The position numbers and the translations under genes are program-made. 64,000 bases of DNA from the NCBI RefSeq assembly GCF_000717995.1, contig NZ_JODM01000027.1:21096-85095 (forward strand), in the 5' to 3' direction. This DNA is from Streptomyces violaceorubidus. Its GTDB lineage: Bacteria > Actinomycetota > Actinomycetes > Streptomycetales > Streptomycetaceae. Under the pieces are notes generated by a model that saw only the letters and a list, made by a program, of their open reading frames with translations, had not been told where the DNA came from and did not search any database. Positions 47,152-56,105 of the stretch are shown here, piece by piece (position 1 is the stretch's first letter; every line of letters begins with the position of its first letter).

Positions 47152-47727
47152 TCAGAGTCCGGGCGCTCCCCACACGGGGAACCAGCGGCCCAGGTCGTCC
47201 TCCACCGGCAGCTCCTCGGCGAGCGCCGCGCGGATCCGCAGCTCCAGCGCGTTGTCCCGCCGCTGCCCGCCGTCCAGGGGCGCGAAGGGGTAGAAGGTGC
47301 CGCGCTTGTAGAGGTAGACGAGGGCGAGCCGCCGCCCGTCGTCCGCCGCGAAGCCGGCCAGGGAGCACAGCAGCCGCGGGCCGAAACCGGCCGCCTCCAG
47401 GGTGCTGTTCACCGCGTGCAGATCGTTCACCAGGAGCGGCAGCTCGTCCGGGGAGCGGCGCGAGACGAGCCAGGAGTAGCCGTAGGAGTCGTGGGTCAGC
47501 TCCACCGGGGTGCGGCCGGCGTCCGCGTCCAGCAGGGCGTGGATCTCGCGGTGCGTGCGCTCGAAGGCCGCCCCCTCGACCGTGGCGAAGCACACCGCCC
47601 CCTGCCCGGTCGGCCGGAAACCGGCGGCGGCCTCCAGGCCCACCGCCGCCGCGGGCAGGGCGAAGAGCCGGTCGAGGTCCGCGGCCACGGCCCTGGACCG
47701 GCCGAGCAGGATGTCCAGCAGTCCCAT
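47152..47727 (-). CDS. pspAB: PspA-associated protein PspAB
   Basis: 191 residues beginning MGLLDILLGRSRAVAADLDRLFALPAAAVGLEAAAGFRPTGQGAVCF, the pattern of the actinobacterial PspAB family. It lies 62 bases downstream of htpX on the same strand, the usual arrangement, and is thought to act in membrane-stress response with PspA-like proteins. ATG 47727 starts the conserved sequence. Confidence 0.88.
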   Translation of the reverse strand: MGLLDILLGRSRAVAADLDRLFALPAAAVGLEAAAGFRPTGQGAVCFATVEGAAFERTHREIHALLDADAGRTPVELTHDSYGYSWLVSRRSPDELPLLVNDLHAVNSTLEAAGFGPRLLCSLAGFAADDGRRLALVYLYKRGTFYPFAPLDGGQRRDNALELRIRAALAEELPVEDDLGRWFPVWGAPGL

Positions 47728-47788
47728 GCCCGTGTGCCCGCCTTCCCTGGCTCTCCGCGTCTTCCCGGTGACGTCCGTCCCGCCCCTC

Positions 47789-48703
47789 TCAGACCTTGCC
47801 GGGGGCCGTCGTCCCACCCAGCTCGGCGGAGATCCGGCCGAGTTGGTCGAGCCGTTGCTCCAGGCTGGGGTGGGTGGCGAAGAACCGGCCGAGGCCGGGC
47901 TCGCTGCCGAAGGCCGGGGTGAAGTAGAAGGCGTTGAAGGCCTGGGCCGTGCGCAGGTCCTTGGTCGGGATGCGGGCGATGTCGCCGGTCACCTTGGTGA
48001 GGGCCGCCGCCAGGGCCGAGGGGCGCCCGGTGAGCAGGGCCGCGGCCCGGTCGGCCGCCAGCTCCCGGTACCGGGACAGGGCCCGGATCAGCAGGAAGCT
48101 GAGCGCGTACACGGCCGCCGAGACACCCATCACGACCGCCAGCACCGCCATCGTGTTCTGGTCGCGGCGCCCGCCGAAGAGCTGGGAGTAGAAGGCGAAC
48201 CGCACGATCAGGCCCGCGATCACGCCGAGGAAGGACGCCACCGTGATCACCGCGACGTCCTTGTGCGCCACGTGCGACAGCTCGTGCGCCAGCACGCCCT
48301 CCAGCTCCGCGGGCTCCAGCCGCCGCAGCAGCCCGGTGGTGACACAGACCACCGCGTTGTCCGGATTGCGGCCGGTGGCGAAGGCGTTGGGCATCTCCAT
48401 CTCCGACACCGCGACCACGGGCTTCGGCATGTCGGCCATCGCCGCCAGCCGGTCCACCACCCCGTGCAGCTCCGGATACTCGTCCCGCTCCACGATCCTG
48501 CCGTGCATCGCGAACAGCGCGATCCGGTCGGAGAACCAGTACTGCGCCCCGAACATCAGCGCCACGATCACCACGACCAGGACCCAGGACTTCAGCAGCG
48601 CGATCAGCGCGGCGACGAACCCCACGTACAGCAGGCCGAGCAGGAACAGGGTGATCCCCATGCGCACGGTCAACCGCCGGTCACTTCGGAAGCGGCTCTG
48701 CAT
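47789..48703 (-). CDS. htpX: Zinc metalloprotease HtpX
   Basis: 304 residues, M48B peptidase. Two N-terminal membrane helices (MGITLFLLGLLYVGFVAALIALL and WVLVVVIVALMFGAQYW), zinc motif LAHELSHVAHKD, third ligand in YRELAADRAA, and two further helices. It removes damaged membrane proteins. GAGGTGGTGGAG precedes ATG 48703. Operon with pspAB. Confidence 0.95.
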   Translation of the reverse strand: MQSRFRSDRRLTVRMGITLFLLGLLYVGFVAALIALLKSWVLVVVIVALMFGAQYWFSDRIALFAMHGRIVERDEYPELHGVVDRLAAMADMPKPVVAVSEMEMPNAFATGRNPDNAVVCVTTGLLRRLEPAELEGVLAHELSHVAHKDVAVITVASFLGVIAGLIVRFAFYSQLFGGRRDQNTMAVLAVVMGVSAAVYALSFLLIRALSRYRELAADRAAALLTGRPSALAAALTKVTGDIARIPTKDLRTAQAFNAFYFTPAFGSEPGLGRFFATHPSLEQRLDQLGRISAELGGTTAPGKV

Positions 48704-48765
48704 CTCCACCACCTCGCAGTCGGGCACTCGTCCCGCTGTCCAGTGTGCACCCGCCGCCCCCGGGG

Positions 48766-49137
48766 CTACGGCGTGCCGCCCGCCGACAGCCGCAGGGTGA
48801 TCCGGTCGAACAGGTCCGTCAGCGGCTCGCCGATGTCCCGGCCGAACTCGGTCAGCCCGTAGGTGACCTGCGGCGGAGTCGTCGGCTCGACCTTCCGCCA
48901 GACCAGCCCGTCCTCGACCAGGACGCGCAGGGTCTGGGCGAGCATCTTCTCGCTGATGCCCTGGATGCTCTCGCGCAGCTCGTAGAACCGGAGGTCGTTG
49001 CGCCGCAGGGAGATCAGCACCCAGATGCCCCACCTGCTGGTCACGTGGTCGACCACGTCGCGCGCCAGGCAGTCGGTGTGAAACACGTCATACCGCTCGC
49101 CGGTCCCGACCCGCCTGCGCTGCACGCCTTCCGTCAT
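48766..49137 (-). CDS. HxlR-family redox- or electrophile-sensing regulator
   Basis: 123 residues. The HxlR core includes DVVDHVTSRWGIWVLISLRRNDLRFYELRESIQGISEKMLAQTLRVLVEDGLVWRKVEPTTPPQVTYGLTEFG. A single N-terminal Cys (HTDCLARDVV) is at the position used by YodB/HypR/QorR-type sensors for thiol oxidation or quinone adduction. Divergent from a quinone-reductase-like gene over two palindromes, matching the QorR-qorB plan. Confidence 0.93.
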   Translation of the reverse strand: MTEGVQRRRVGTGERYDVFHTDCLARDVVDHVTSRWGIWVLISLRRNDLRFYELRESIQGISEKMLAQTLRVLVEDGLVWRKVEPTTPPQVTYGLTEFGRDIGEPLTDLFDRITLRLSAGGTP

Positions 49138-49147
49138 GTCATGAGCT

Positions 49148-49178
49148 TACCTTCAGGTATGCCCTTACGAGAAGTAAG
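49148..49178. promoter_or_regulatory. Tandem HxlR operators
   Basis: TACCT-TC-AGGTA (49148-49159) and CTTAC-GAGAA-GTAAG (49164-49178), two perfect palindromes side by side between the hxlR-type gene and the divergent oxidoreductase. Spacing of about one and a half turns suggests two dimers bind, covering both promoters. Confidence 0.78.
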
Positions 49179-49230
49179 TCCGCGCCCCTAGCGTGACGGC
49201 ACACAGAGGACATCCGAGAAGGAGCTGGAC

Positions 49231-50070
49231 ATGATCGTGGTGACCGGGGCGACCGGGAACATCGGGCGGCCGCTGACGCGGGCGCTGGCCGAGGCGGGCG
49301 AGCAGGTGACGGCGGTGTCACGGCACCCGGCGGCGGTGCCGGACGGGGTCCGCCACCTGGTGGCCGACCTCGCCGAACCGGCCGGCCTGCGGCCCGCGCT
49401 GGCCGGGGCGAAGTCGCTGTTCCTGCTGCTCTCCGGCGATCTGCACGCCCTCGGCGCACACCCCGCCGACCTCATCGGCGAAGCCGCGGACAGCGGGGTG
49501 CGCCGCATCGTCCTGCTCTCCACGCTCGGCGTGGTGACCCGCCCCTTCGGGGCGACGCGGATCGCGATGCGGGAGCTGGAGGACGCGGTGCGGGAATCCG
49601 GCCTGGAGTGGGCCCTCCTGCGGCCCGGCGGTTTCGCCTCCAACGCCCTGTGGTGGGCCGAGTCCGTCCGCGCGCACCGGGTCGTCGCCGCGCCCTTCGG
49701 GGACGTCGGAGTGCCGGTCGTCGACCCCGCGGACATCGCCGCGGTGGCGGTGGCCTGTCTGCTGGAGGACCGGCACACCGGCGGCGCCTACGAGCTGACC
49801 GGCCCGGAGGTGATCACTCCGCGCGGGCAGACGGAGGCCCTCGCCACCGCGCTGGGCTCGCCCGTGGCGTTCAAGGAGCTGACCCGCGAGGAGGCCAGGG
49901 CCGCCATGGCGCGCAGCATGCCGGCGGAGCTGGCCGACGACACCCTGGACATCCTCGGCAACCCGAGCCCGGCCGAGCTGCGCGTCAGCCCCGACGTCGA
50001 ACGCGTCCTCGGCCGCGCCCCGCGCCCCTTCGCCGACTGGGCCGCCCGCAACGTGACCGCGTTCCGCTGA
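49231..50070 (+). CDS. NmrA/QOR2-like NAD(P)H-dependent oxidoreductase
   Basis: 279 residues with Rossmann start MIVVTGATGNIGRPLTRALAEAGEQV and the NmrA-type pattern VSRHP, GAKSLFLLL, RIVLLSTLGV and LRPGGFASN. The SDR Tyr-Lys pair is missing, as in QOR2/NmrA proteins. Probably reduces quinones or acts as a redox sensor. GAAGGAG upstream. Likely derepressed when the divergent HxlR protein is oxidised. Confidence 0.88.
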   Translation: MIVVTGATGNIGRPLTRALAEAGEQVTAVSRHPAAVPDGVRHLVADLAEPAGLRPALAGAKSLFLLLSGDLHALGAHPADLIGEAADSGVRRIVLLSTLGVVTRPFGATRIAMRELEDAVRESGLEWALLRPGGFASNALWWAESVRAHRVVAAPFGDVGVPVVDPADIAAVAVACLLEDRHTGGAYELTGPEVITPRGQTEALATALGSPVAFKELTREEARAAMARSMPAELADDTLDILGNPSPAELRVSPDVERVLGRAPRPFADWAARNVTAFR

Positions 50071-50089
50071 GACCGGCGACGCGGCGGGT

Positions 50090-50353
50090 CTAGTAGGGCG
50101 CCCGGAAGTTGATGTAGCCGAGCAGCACGATCACCGCGGCCACGCAGCCGAGCACCACGGCGGTGGACACCCACGACGACCGGCGCCCGGAGCCCACGTG
50201 GTCCGGGTCGGCGCGGAAGGGGACCGGGCCGGGGGGGGGGTTCTCCTTCCAGCGCGCGGCGAGCATCCGGGCCCGCGCCGAGGGCTCCTTGTGCGCGGCG
50301 CCCTCCGCCCACCTCAGGTCGTACTCGCGCTCCTCGTCCTCGCGGTCCGGCAT
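50090..50353 (-). CDS. Small protein with C-terminal membrane anchor
   Basis: 87 residues: acidic-basic N-terminus (MPDREDEEREYDLRWAEGAAHKEPSARARMLAARWKENPPP), then one membrane helix (about 62-82, WVSTAVVLGCVAAVIVLLGYI) and a short tail. Tail-anchored, facing the cytoplasm. ATG 50353 has GGGGAGAG upstream. The codons for the three prolines lie in a run of ten G (plus strand), a slippage site. Function unknown. Confidence 0.72.
   Translation of the reverse strand: MPDREDEEREYDLRWAEGAAHKEPSARARMLAARWKENPPPGPVPFRADPDHVGSGRRSSWVSTAVVLGCVAAVIVLLGYINFRAPY
50231..50240 (-). repeat. Homopolymer of ten G (ten C in the coding strand)
   Basis: The longest single-base run noticed in the window, inside the small membrane-protein gene at its Pro codons. 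Slippage by one base would cut off the membrane anchor. It could also be a sequencing error site. Confidence 0.9.
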
Positions 50354-50513
50354 CTCCGGCACTCTCCCCGTCCCCCTGACTCGAACAACCGTGTAGGTGG
50401 ACATGATCCCGGCCCGCCCGCGCCCTGTGAAGGGTTTTCGGCCACGCACGACGGCGCCCCCGCCCCCGGGAAACGGGGACGGGGGCGCCGGCCGGGTCGG
50501 CGTGGGCCGTCGA

Positions 50514-51923
50514 TCACACGTCGAAGTACATCTCGAACTCGTGCGGGTGCGGGCGCAGCTGGAGCGGCGCGATCTCGTTGGCGCGCTTGAAGTCGATCCA
50601 CGTCTCGATCAGGTCCGGCGTGAAGACGTCGCCCTGGAGCAGGAACTCGTGGTCGGACTCCAGGCGGTCGAGGACGGCGCCCAGGGAGGTCGGGACCTGC
50701 GCCACGTTCGCGTGCTCCTCGGGAGCCAGCTCGTAGAGGTCCTTGTCGATCGGCTCGGCCGGCTCGATCTTGTTCTTGATGCCGTCCAGGCCCGCGAGCA
50801 GCAGCGCCGAGAAGGCCAGGTACGGGTTGCCGGAGGCGTCCGGGGCGCGGAACTCGACGCGCTTGGCCTTCGGGTTCGAGCCCGTGATCGGGATCCGCAT
50901 CGCGGCCGAGCGGTTGCGCTGCGAGTACACCAGGTTCACCGGCGCCTCGAAGCCCGGCACCAGGCGGTGGTAGGAGTTCACCGTCGGGTTGGTGAAGGCC
51001 AGCAGCGACGGGGCGTGCTTGAGGATGCCGCCGATGTAGTAGCGGGCGGTGTCCGACAGGCCGGCGTAGCCCTGCTCGTCGTAGAAGAGCGGCTCGCCGC
51101 CCGCCCACAGCGACTGGTGGACGTGCATGCCCGAGCCGTTGTCACCGAAGATCGGCTTCGGCATGAAGGTCGCCGTCTTGCCGTTCTTCCAGGCCACGTT
51201 CTTCACGATGTACTTGAAGAGCTGGAGGTCGTCGGCGGCGGCGAGCAGCGTGTTGAACTTGTAGTTGATCTCCGCCTGGCCCGCGGTGCCCACCTCGTGG
51301 TGCTGGCGCTCGACCTTGAGGCCGGAGCGCTCCAGCTCCAGGGAGATCTCGGCGCGCAGGTCGGCGAAGTGGTCGACCGGCGGGACCGGGAAGTAGCCGC
51401 CCTTGTAGCGGACCTTGTAACCGCGGTTGTCCTCCAGCGCACCGGTGTTCCAGGCGCCGGCCTCGGAGTCGATGTGGTAGAAGGACTCGTTCGCGCTGGT
51501 GGCGAAGCGGACGGAGTCGAAGACGTAGAACTCGGCCTCGGGGCCGAAGAACGCCGTGTCGGCGATGCCCGTGGAGGCCAGGTACGCCTCGGCCTTCTTC
51601 GCCACGTTCCGCGGGTCGCGGGAGTACTGCTCGCCCGTGATCGGGTCGTGGATGAAGAAGTTGATGTTGAGCGTCTTGTCCCGGCGGAACGGGTCGACGC
51701 GCGCCGTGGACAGGTCGGGACGCAGGGCCATGTCCGACTCGTGGATGGCCTGGAAGCCGCGGATCGAGGATCCGTCGAAGGCCTGCTCGTCGTCGGGGTC
51801 GAACGCCTCGGCGGGCAACGTGAAGTGCTGCATGACGCCCGGCAGGTCGCAGAACCGGACATCGACGAACTTGACGTCCTCGTCCGCGATGAACTTCTTG
51901 ACGTCGTCGGCGTTCTGGAACAT
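50514..51923 (-). CDS. glnA: Glutamine synthetase I, adenylylation-regulated
   Basis: 469 residues, the same length as E. coli GlnA. Substrate and metal motifs: [48 protein letters not shown] and NRSAAMRIP. The adenylylation loop reads [11 protein letters not shown] with Tyr397, the target of GlnE (encoded 36 kb away). Main ammonia-assimilating enzyme. AGGAGG upstream of ATG 51923. The GlnR box at 52020-52057 controls it. Confidence 0.97.
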   Translation of the reverse strand: MFQNADDVKKFIADEDVKFVDVRFCDLPGVMQHFTLPAEAFDPDDEQAFDGSSIRGFQAIHESDMALRPDLSTARVDPFRRDKTLNINFFIHDPITGEQYSRDPRNVAKKAEAYLASTGIADTAFFGPEAEFYVFDSVRFATSANESFYHIDSEAGAWNTGALEDNRGYKVRYKGGYFPVPPVDHFADLRAEISLELERSGLKVERQHHEVGTAGQAEINYKFNTLLAAADDLQLFKYIVKNVAWKNGKTATFMPKPIFGDNGSGMHVHQSLWAGGEPLFYDEQGYAGLSDTARYYIGGILKHAPSLLAFTNPTVNSYHRLVPGFEAPVNLVYSQRNRSAAMRIPITGSNPKAKRVEFRAPDASGNPYLAFSALLLAGLDGIKNKIEPAEPIDKDLYELAPEEHANVAQVPTSLGAVLDRLESDHEFLLQGDVFTPDLIETWIDFKRANEIAPLQLRPHPHEFEMYFDV

Positions 51924-52019
51924 CCAGCTCCTCCTACTCCCGACCGTCCCGCCGGGTTGGTAGATCGTTGGTGCGGCCAGTGCGGGTGGCACACGCTTCC
52001 TCGACCCTAGGGACGGGTG

Positions 52020-52057
52020 ATTTCTCGGGCGTGACCCATTTGTTTCGCAGAAGTTAA
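52020..52057 (-). promoter_or_regulatory. GlnR box of glnA
   Basis: On the minus strand: TTAAC-N6-GAAAC-N6-GTCAC-N6-GAAAT, an almost ideal four-part GlnR site at exact 11-base spacing, 97-134 bases upstream of glnA. It leaves about 85 bases to the divergent RDD gene, which it might also affect. Confidence 0.9.
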
Positions 52058-52143
52058 CCGGCTCCCTCCCCAGCCTAGGCCGGATCCGAGGCCCGCACAC
52101 CCCGCCGTTCCCGGTACGTATACGGGCGCAGTACCGTGTTCGG

Positions 52144-52611
52144 GTGGACAACAGGCAAGCAATCGGATCGTGGCTCTCCGGCCCCCGCGCGGCCGTGGAA
52201 GACGCCGGCGCCGATCTCGGACACCGCGGCGAGCAGCTCGGTCTGCCCGAGGACGGGCCGGGTTCGATCGCCCGCCCGGGCAGGCGGCTCGGCGCGCTGG
52301 CCGTCGACTGGGCCCTGTGCTCCCTGATCGCATACGGGCTGATCACGGGCAGCTACGGGCAGACGGCGAGCAACTGGGCGCTGCTGATCTTCTTCGTGCT
52401 GAGCGTGCTGACCGTCGGCACCGTCGGCTTCACCCCGGGCAAGCGCCTGCTGGGCCTGCGGGTCGTGGACCTCGCCACCGGCCGCCCCAGCCCGCTGCGC
52501 GCCCTGCTGCGCTCGGTCCTGCTGTGCCTCGCCCTCCCGGCGCTGATCTGGGACCGCGACGGCCGGGGGCTGCACGACCGGCTGGCGCGCACCGTCGAAG
52601 TCCGGATCTGA
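52144..52611 (+). CDS. RDD-family membrane protein
   Basis: 155 residues with RDD signature [24 protein letters not shown] (Arg...Asp) and [17 protein letters not shown] at the end; three membrane helices. Role unknown; some relatives are Na+/H+ antiporters or quality-control partners. The GTG start is preceded only by TACCGT at 52132-52137 (6-base gap), so the mRNA is probably leaderless. Divergent from glnA. Confidence 0.9.
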   Translation: MDNRQAIGSWLSGPRAAVEDAGADLGHRGEQLGLPEDGPGSIARPGRRLGALAVDWALCSLIAYGLITGSYGQTASNWALLIFFVLSVLTVGTVGFTPGKRLLGLRVVDLATGRPSPLRALLRSVLLCLALPALIWDRDGRGLHDRLARTVEVRI

Positions 52612-52640
52612 CCCGCGCGCACACGGCACCGGCACCGCGA

Positions 52641-52696
52641 CCGGTACGGCGAAGGGGGCGGCCCGAGTGATCGGGCCGCCCCCTTCGCCGTACCGG
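52641..52696. terminator. 26-bp perfect bidirectional terminator
   Basis: Arms 52641-52666 and 52671-52696 are perfectly complementary over 26 bp with loop GTGA, between the convergent RDD and DUF4191 genes. No T-run. The longest stem in the window. Confidence 0.93.
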
Positions 52697-52716
52697 CGTC
52701 TCGGAGTCCTGCGGGG

Positions 52717-53421
52717 TCAGCGCTGCCTGGGGTTGCCGCCGCGGGGCATCCGCATGCCCTTGGGCATCGGGCCCTTGGGCAGCGGCATGTTGCTCATCAG
52801 GTCGCCCAGGGCGCGCAGCCGGTCGTTGGTCACGGTGACCTGCGGGCCGCTCAGGACGCGGGGGAGCTTGAGCATGGTGGTGCGCAGCTTCTTCAGCTCG
52901 ACCTGGCCCTCGCCGGTGCCCACCAGCAGGTCGTGCACCGGGACGTCGGCGACGATGCGGTTCATCTTCTTCTTCTCGGCCGCGAGCAGGGACTTCACCC
53001 GGTTCGGGTTGCCCTCCGCGACCAGCACGATGCCGGCCTTGCCGACCGCGCGGTGCACCACGTCCTGGTTGCGGTTCATCGCCACCGCGGGGGTCGTCGT
53101 CCAGCCCCGGCCGATGTTGTCCAGTACGGCCGCCGCCGCGCCCGGCTGTCCCTCCATCTGGCCGAAGGCCGCCCGCTCGGCCCGGCGCCCGAAGACGATC
53201 GCCGTCGCGAGGAAGGCGAGCAGCAGGCCCAGGATGCCGAGATAGATGGGGTGACCGATCAGGAAACCGATCGCGAGGAGGACACCGAAGACGACGATGC
53301 CAACACCCGCGAGCACAAGACCGATCTTCTTGTCGGCCTTGCGGGTCATCTTGTAGGTCAGAGCGATCTGCTTCAGTCGCCCGGGATTCGCAGCGTCCGC
53401 TGCAGGTTCCTTCCTCGCCAT
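52717..53421 (-). CDS. DUF4191 membrane protein
   Basis: 234 residues: basic N-terminus, two membrane helices (about 33-77, IGLVLAGVGIVVFGVLLAIGFLIG and YLGILGLLLAFLATAIVFG), then a cytoplasmic domain with HRAVGKAGIVLVAEGN. DUF4191 genes commonly follow lipA in actinobacteria, as here. Function unknown; a role linked to lipoylation is inference from position. The C-terminus is Met/Pro/Gly-rich (MPLPKGPMPKGMRMPRGG). Confidence 0.9.
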   Translation of the reverse strand: MARKEPAADAANPGRLKQIALTYKMTRKADKKIGLVLAGVGIVVFGVLLAIGFLIGHPIYLGILGLLLAFLATAIVFGRRAERAAFGQMEGQPGAAAAVLDNIGRGWTTTPAVAMNRNQDVVHRAVGKAGIVLVAEGNPNRVKSLLAAEKKKMNRIVADVPVHDLLVGTGEGQVELKKLRTTMLKLPRVLSGPQVTVTNDRLRALGDLMSNMPLPKGPMPKGMRMPRGGNPRQR

Positions 53422-53502
53422 GGCACGAAGTCTACGTGCCCCCGAAAGCGCCGACGACGGCAGTGCCCGGCGCGAGGGGAGGCGGGAGCCCGTCAGCCGG
53501 GC

Positions 53503-53718
53503 TCAGGGACGGCCGGCGACGGACTGCCGCAGCGCGCGCTCCGTCTCGATCCGGTCCTTGGCGCGGCGGCGGTCCTCCAGGACGGAGTTCCAGGCGTTGC
53601 GCCGGGCGGTGCGCTGGCCGCCGCTCATCAGCAGCGACTCGACGGCCCGCAGGGCGGTGGTGAACGACGGGATGGCCGTGGCGCGGACGGTGGCGGGGCG
53701 AACGGGTGCGGCCTGCAT
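53503..53718 (-). CDS. Conserved small basic protein
   Basis: 71 residues starting MQAAPVRPATVRATAIPSF, with a charged helical C-terminus (GGQRTARRNAWNSVLEDRRRAKDRIETERALRQ). A GGGGGGA site lies upstream of ATG 53718. It sits between lipA and DUF4191 on the same strand. Predicted helical and possibly nucleic-acid binding from charge alone; no family recognised. Confidence 0.65.
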   Translation of the reverse strand: MQAAPVRPATVRATAIPSFTTALRAVESLLMSGGQRTARRNAWNSVLEDRRRAKDRIETERALRQSVAGRP

Positions 53719-53962
53719 CGTGGAGGTCCCCCCTCGGTACGGCTCCGGGTGCGGAGACGGATGTACGTGGTGGTGTACGTGCTGTGATTCCAGGGTCACT
53801 GATTGGTGTTACCAGGGCGTGACCCGCCGGTCAAACGCACATGAAGCCGCGTTGCCGGGTCCTGGAACGGGCTCGCGGCCCCGACCGGTGCCCTCATCAG
53901 CGAGGACGGTCGGAGCCGCGGTGCATCGGCCATTACTGGCCAGTAGTGGCTTGTGCGGGAAT

Positions 53963-54916
53963 TCACACGGTGGCGGAGCGACGCTGCTCCATGGCCATCC
54001 CGTAGAGCCGTCCGGCCCGGTACGAGGAGCGCACCAGCGGGCCCGACATCACGCCGGAGAAACCGATCTGCTCGGCCTCCTCCTTCAGCTCCACGAACTC
54101 CTGCGGCTTCACCCAGCGCTCCACCGGGTGGTGGCGCACGGACGGGCGCAGGTACTGCGTGATGGTGATCAGCTCGCAGCCGGCCTCGTGCAGCTGCCTC
54201 AGCGCCTCGCTGATCTCCTCGCGGGTCTCGCCCATGCCGAGGATCAGGTTCGACTTGGTGACCAGACCGAAGTCGCGGGCCTCGGTGATGACCTTCAGGG
54301 AGCGCTCGTAGCGGAAGCCGGGGCGGATGCGCTTGAAGATCCGCGGGACGGTCTCGACGTTGTGCGCGAAGACCTCGGGGCGGGAGTCGAAGACCTCGCG
54401 CAGCAGCTCCGGCACCGCGTTGAAGTCCGGGGCCAGCAGCTCGACCTTGGTGCGGCCGGCCTCGCGGCCGGCGGTCTGCTGGTGGATCTGGCGCACCGTC
54501 TCCGCGTACAGCCACGCGCCGCCGTCCGGGAGGTCGTCGCGGGCGACGCCGGTGATGGTGGCGTAGTTCAGGTCCATGGTGACCACGGACTCGCCGACGC
54601 GGCGCGGCTCGTCGCGGTCGAGCGCCTCGGGCTTGCCGGTGTCGATCTGGCAGAAGTCACAGCGCCGGGTGCACTGGTCGCCGCCGATGAGGAAGGTCGC
54701 CTCGCGGTCCTCCCAGCACTCGTAGATGTTGGGGCAGCCGGCTTCCTGGCAGACGGTGTGCAGACCCTCGCTCTTCACGAGGTTCTGCATCTTGGTGTAT
54801 TCGGGGCCCATTTTCGCCCGGGTCTTGATCCACTCGGGCTTGCGCTCGATGGGGGTCTGGCTGTTGCGGACCTCCAGGCGCAGCATCTTGCGTCCGTCGG
54901 GTGCGACTGCGGACAC
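53963..54916 (-). CDS. lipA: Lipoyl synthase
   Basis: 317 residues, radical-SAM enzyme that inserts two sulfurs into octanoyl-protein. Radical cluster motif [11 protein letters not shown] and the auxiliary cluster C-x4-C-x5-C in [12 protein letters not shown] are complete. GTG 54916 ([11 protein letters not shown]) with AGGGAG 8 bases upstream is chosen; an upstream ATG at 54976 has no ribosome-binding site. Follows lipB across a repeat-bearing gap of 154 bases. Confidence 0.97.
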   Translation of the reverse strand: MSAVAPDGRKMLRLEVRNSQTPIERKPEWIKTRAKMGPEYTKMQNLVKSEGLHTVCQEAGCPNIYECWEDREATFLIGGDQCTRRCDFCQIDTGKPEALDRDEPRRVGESVVTMDLNYATITGVARDDLPDGGAWLYAETVRQIHQQTAGREAGRTKVELLAPDFNAVPELLREVFDSRPEVFAHNVETVPRIFKRIRPGFRYERSLKVITEARDFGLVTKSNLILGMGETREEISEALRQLHEAGCELITITQYLRPSVRHHPVERWVKPQEFVELKEEAEQIGFSGVMSGPLVRSSYRAGRLYGMAMEQRRSATV

Positions 54917-54996
54917 GACCGGCTCCCTAGCGATTGATTCTTCGGCGTTCTTCAGGGTACGCCCGTTGTTTTGCATGCCCGGCGAGGGTGCGGGCC

Positions 54997-55070
54997 TTTG
55001 AGGACTGCCGCCCCCGGGCCCCGCTTCGGCCCTGGACGGGCCCCGTCCTCAAACGCCGGACGGGCCGGTT
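54997..55070. repeat. Intergenic repeat with TTTGAGGAC/GTCCTCAAA arms and CGCCGGACGGG tail
   Basis: TTTGAGGAC (54997-55005) and GTCCTCAAA (55045-55053) are inverted repeats around a C/G-rich interval, and the right arm continues CGCCGGACGGGCCGG. This string is one I recall from many Streptomyces intergenic regions, so it is probably a dispersed REP-like element. It may also act as a stem between lipB and lipA. Confidence 0.65.
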
Positions 55071-55871
55071 TTATGCCGCCGGAGCCTTCTCGATCACCCT
55101 CGGCTTGAGTTCCGCGTGCTCCAGGACGTCCCGGAGATGGCGTTCGGCCACCGGGAGGACCTCCTCGACGGTCACGTCGCGGCCGAGTTCGTTCGCCAGG
55201 GAGGCGACGCCCGCGTCGCGGATGCCGCAGGGGATGATCCTGTCGAACCACTTGTTGTCGGGGTTCACGTTCAGCGCGAAACCGTGCATCGTGACGCCCT
55301 TGGCGACCCGGATGCCGATCGCGGCGATCTTGCGGTCCTCGCGGCGCTGGCCGGCGTTGGACGGGGCGTAGTCGGGGCCGTTGAGGCGGGGGTCGAACTC
55401 CTCGTCCGTCAGGCGCGGGTCGAAGTCCAGGGACAGGCCGCCGAGCTTCGGACGCTGCTCGACCGGGTCGCCGAGGACCCAGACGCCGCTGCGGCCCTCG
55501 ACCCGGGTGGTCTCGAGGCCGAACTCCGCGCAGGTGCGGATCAGCGCCTCCTCCAGGCGGCGGACGTGGGCCACCACGTCGACCGGACGCGGGAGCTTCT
55601 GGATGGGGTAGCCCACCAGCTGGCCCGGGCCGTGCCAGGTGATCTTGCCGCCCCGGTCCACGTCGACGACCGGCGTGCCGTCGAGGGGGCGCTCGCTGTC
55701 CGCGGTGCGCCGGCCGGCGGTGTAGACCGGCGGGTGTTCGAGGAGCAGCACGGTGTCGGGGACCTCGTCGGCGAACCGCGCGGCGTGCACCCGGCGCTGC
55801 TCGTCCCACGCCTCCTGGTACTCGACGCGTTCGGCACCGAACCCCATCCGGACGAAGCGCAGCTCACTCAC
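55071..55871 (-). CDS. lipB: Lipoyl(octanoyl) transferase
   Basis: 266 residues with the octanoyltransferase motifs [44 protein letters not shown] (catalytic Lys) and IIPCGI (catalytic Cys). It moves octanoate from acyl-carrier protein to lipoyl domains, before LipA. There is an insert near residue 150 ([20 protein letters not shown]) that splits GLSLD from the Lys motif and is absent in E. coli. GTG 55871 has AGGGAGG upstream. Confidence 0.95.
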   Translation of the reverse strand: MSELRFVRMGFGAERVEYQEAWDEQRRVHAARFADEVPDTVLLLEHPPVYTAGRRTADSERPLDGTPVVDVDRGGKITWHGPGQLVGYPIQKLPRPVDVVAHVRRLEEALIRTCAEFGLETTRVEGRSGVWVLGDPVEQRPKLGGLSLDFDPRLTDEEFDPRLNGPDYAPSNAGQRREDRKIAAIGIRVAKGVTMHGFALNVNPDNKWFDRIIPCGIRDAGVASLANELGRDVTVEEVLPVAERHLRDVLEHAELKPRVIEKAPAA

Positions 55872-56105
55872 GGCACGTGCCTCCCTGCAAGGTCGTAAGG
55901 CACGAAGCGTGCCCACGCCACTGTACGACCGCCCGCGCGTCGTCAGCCGGGCGGGCAATTCTCACACGATCGGATGAATGCCGGGCGAATTGTGCGATCG
56001 GGTGCTTACTCTCCGCTACATTCGCGCCGTTCACGAGGCCATAAGGGCTGCTCACAGGCGCTCCGGGCAATCGAACGCCCGGAAGGCAGGAGACCGCACC
56101 GCACC

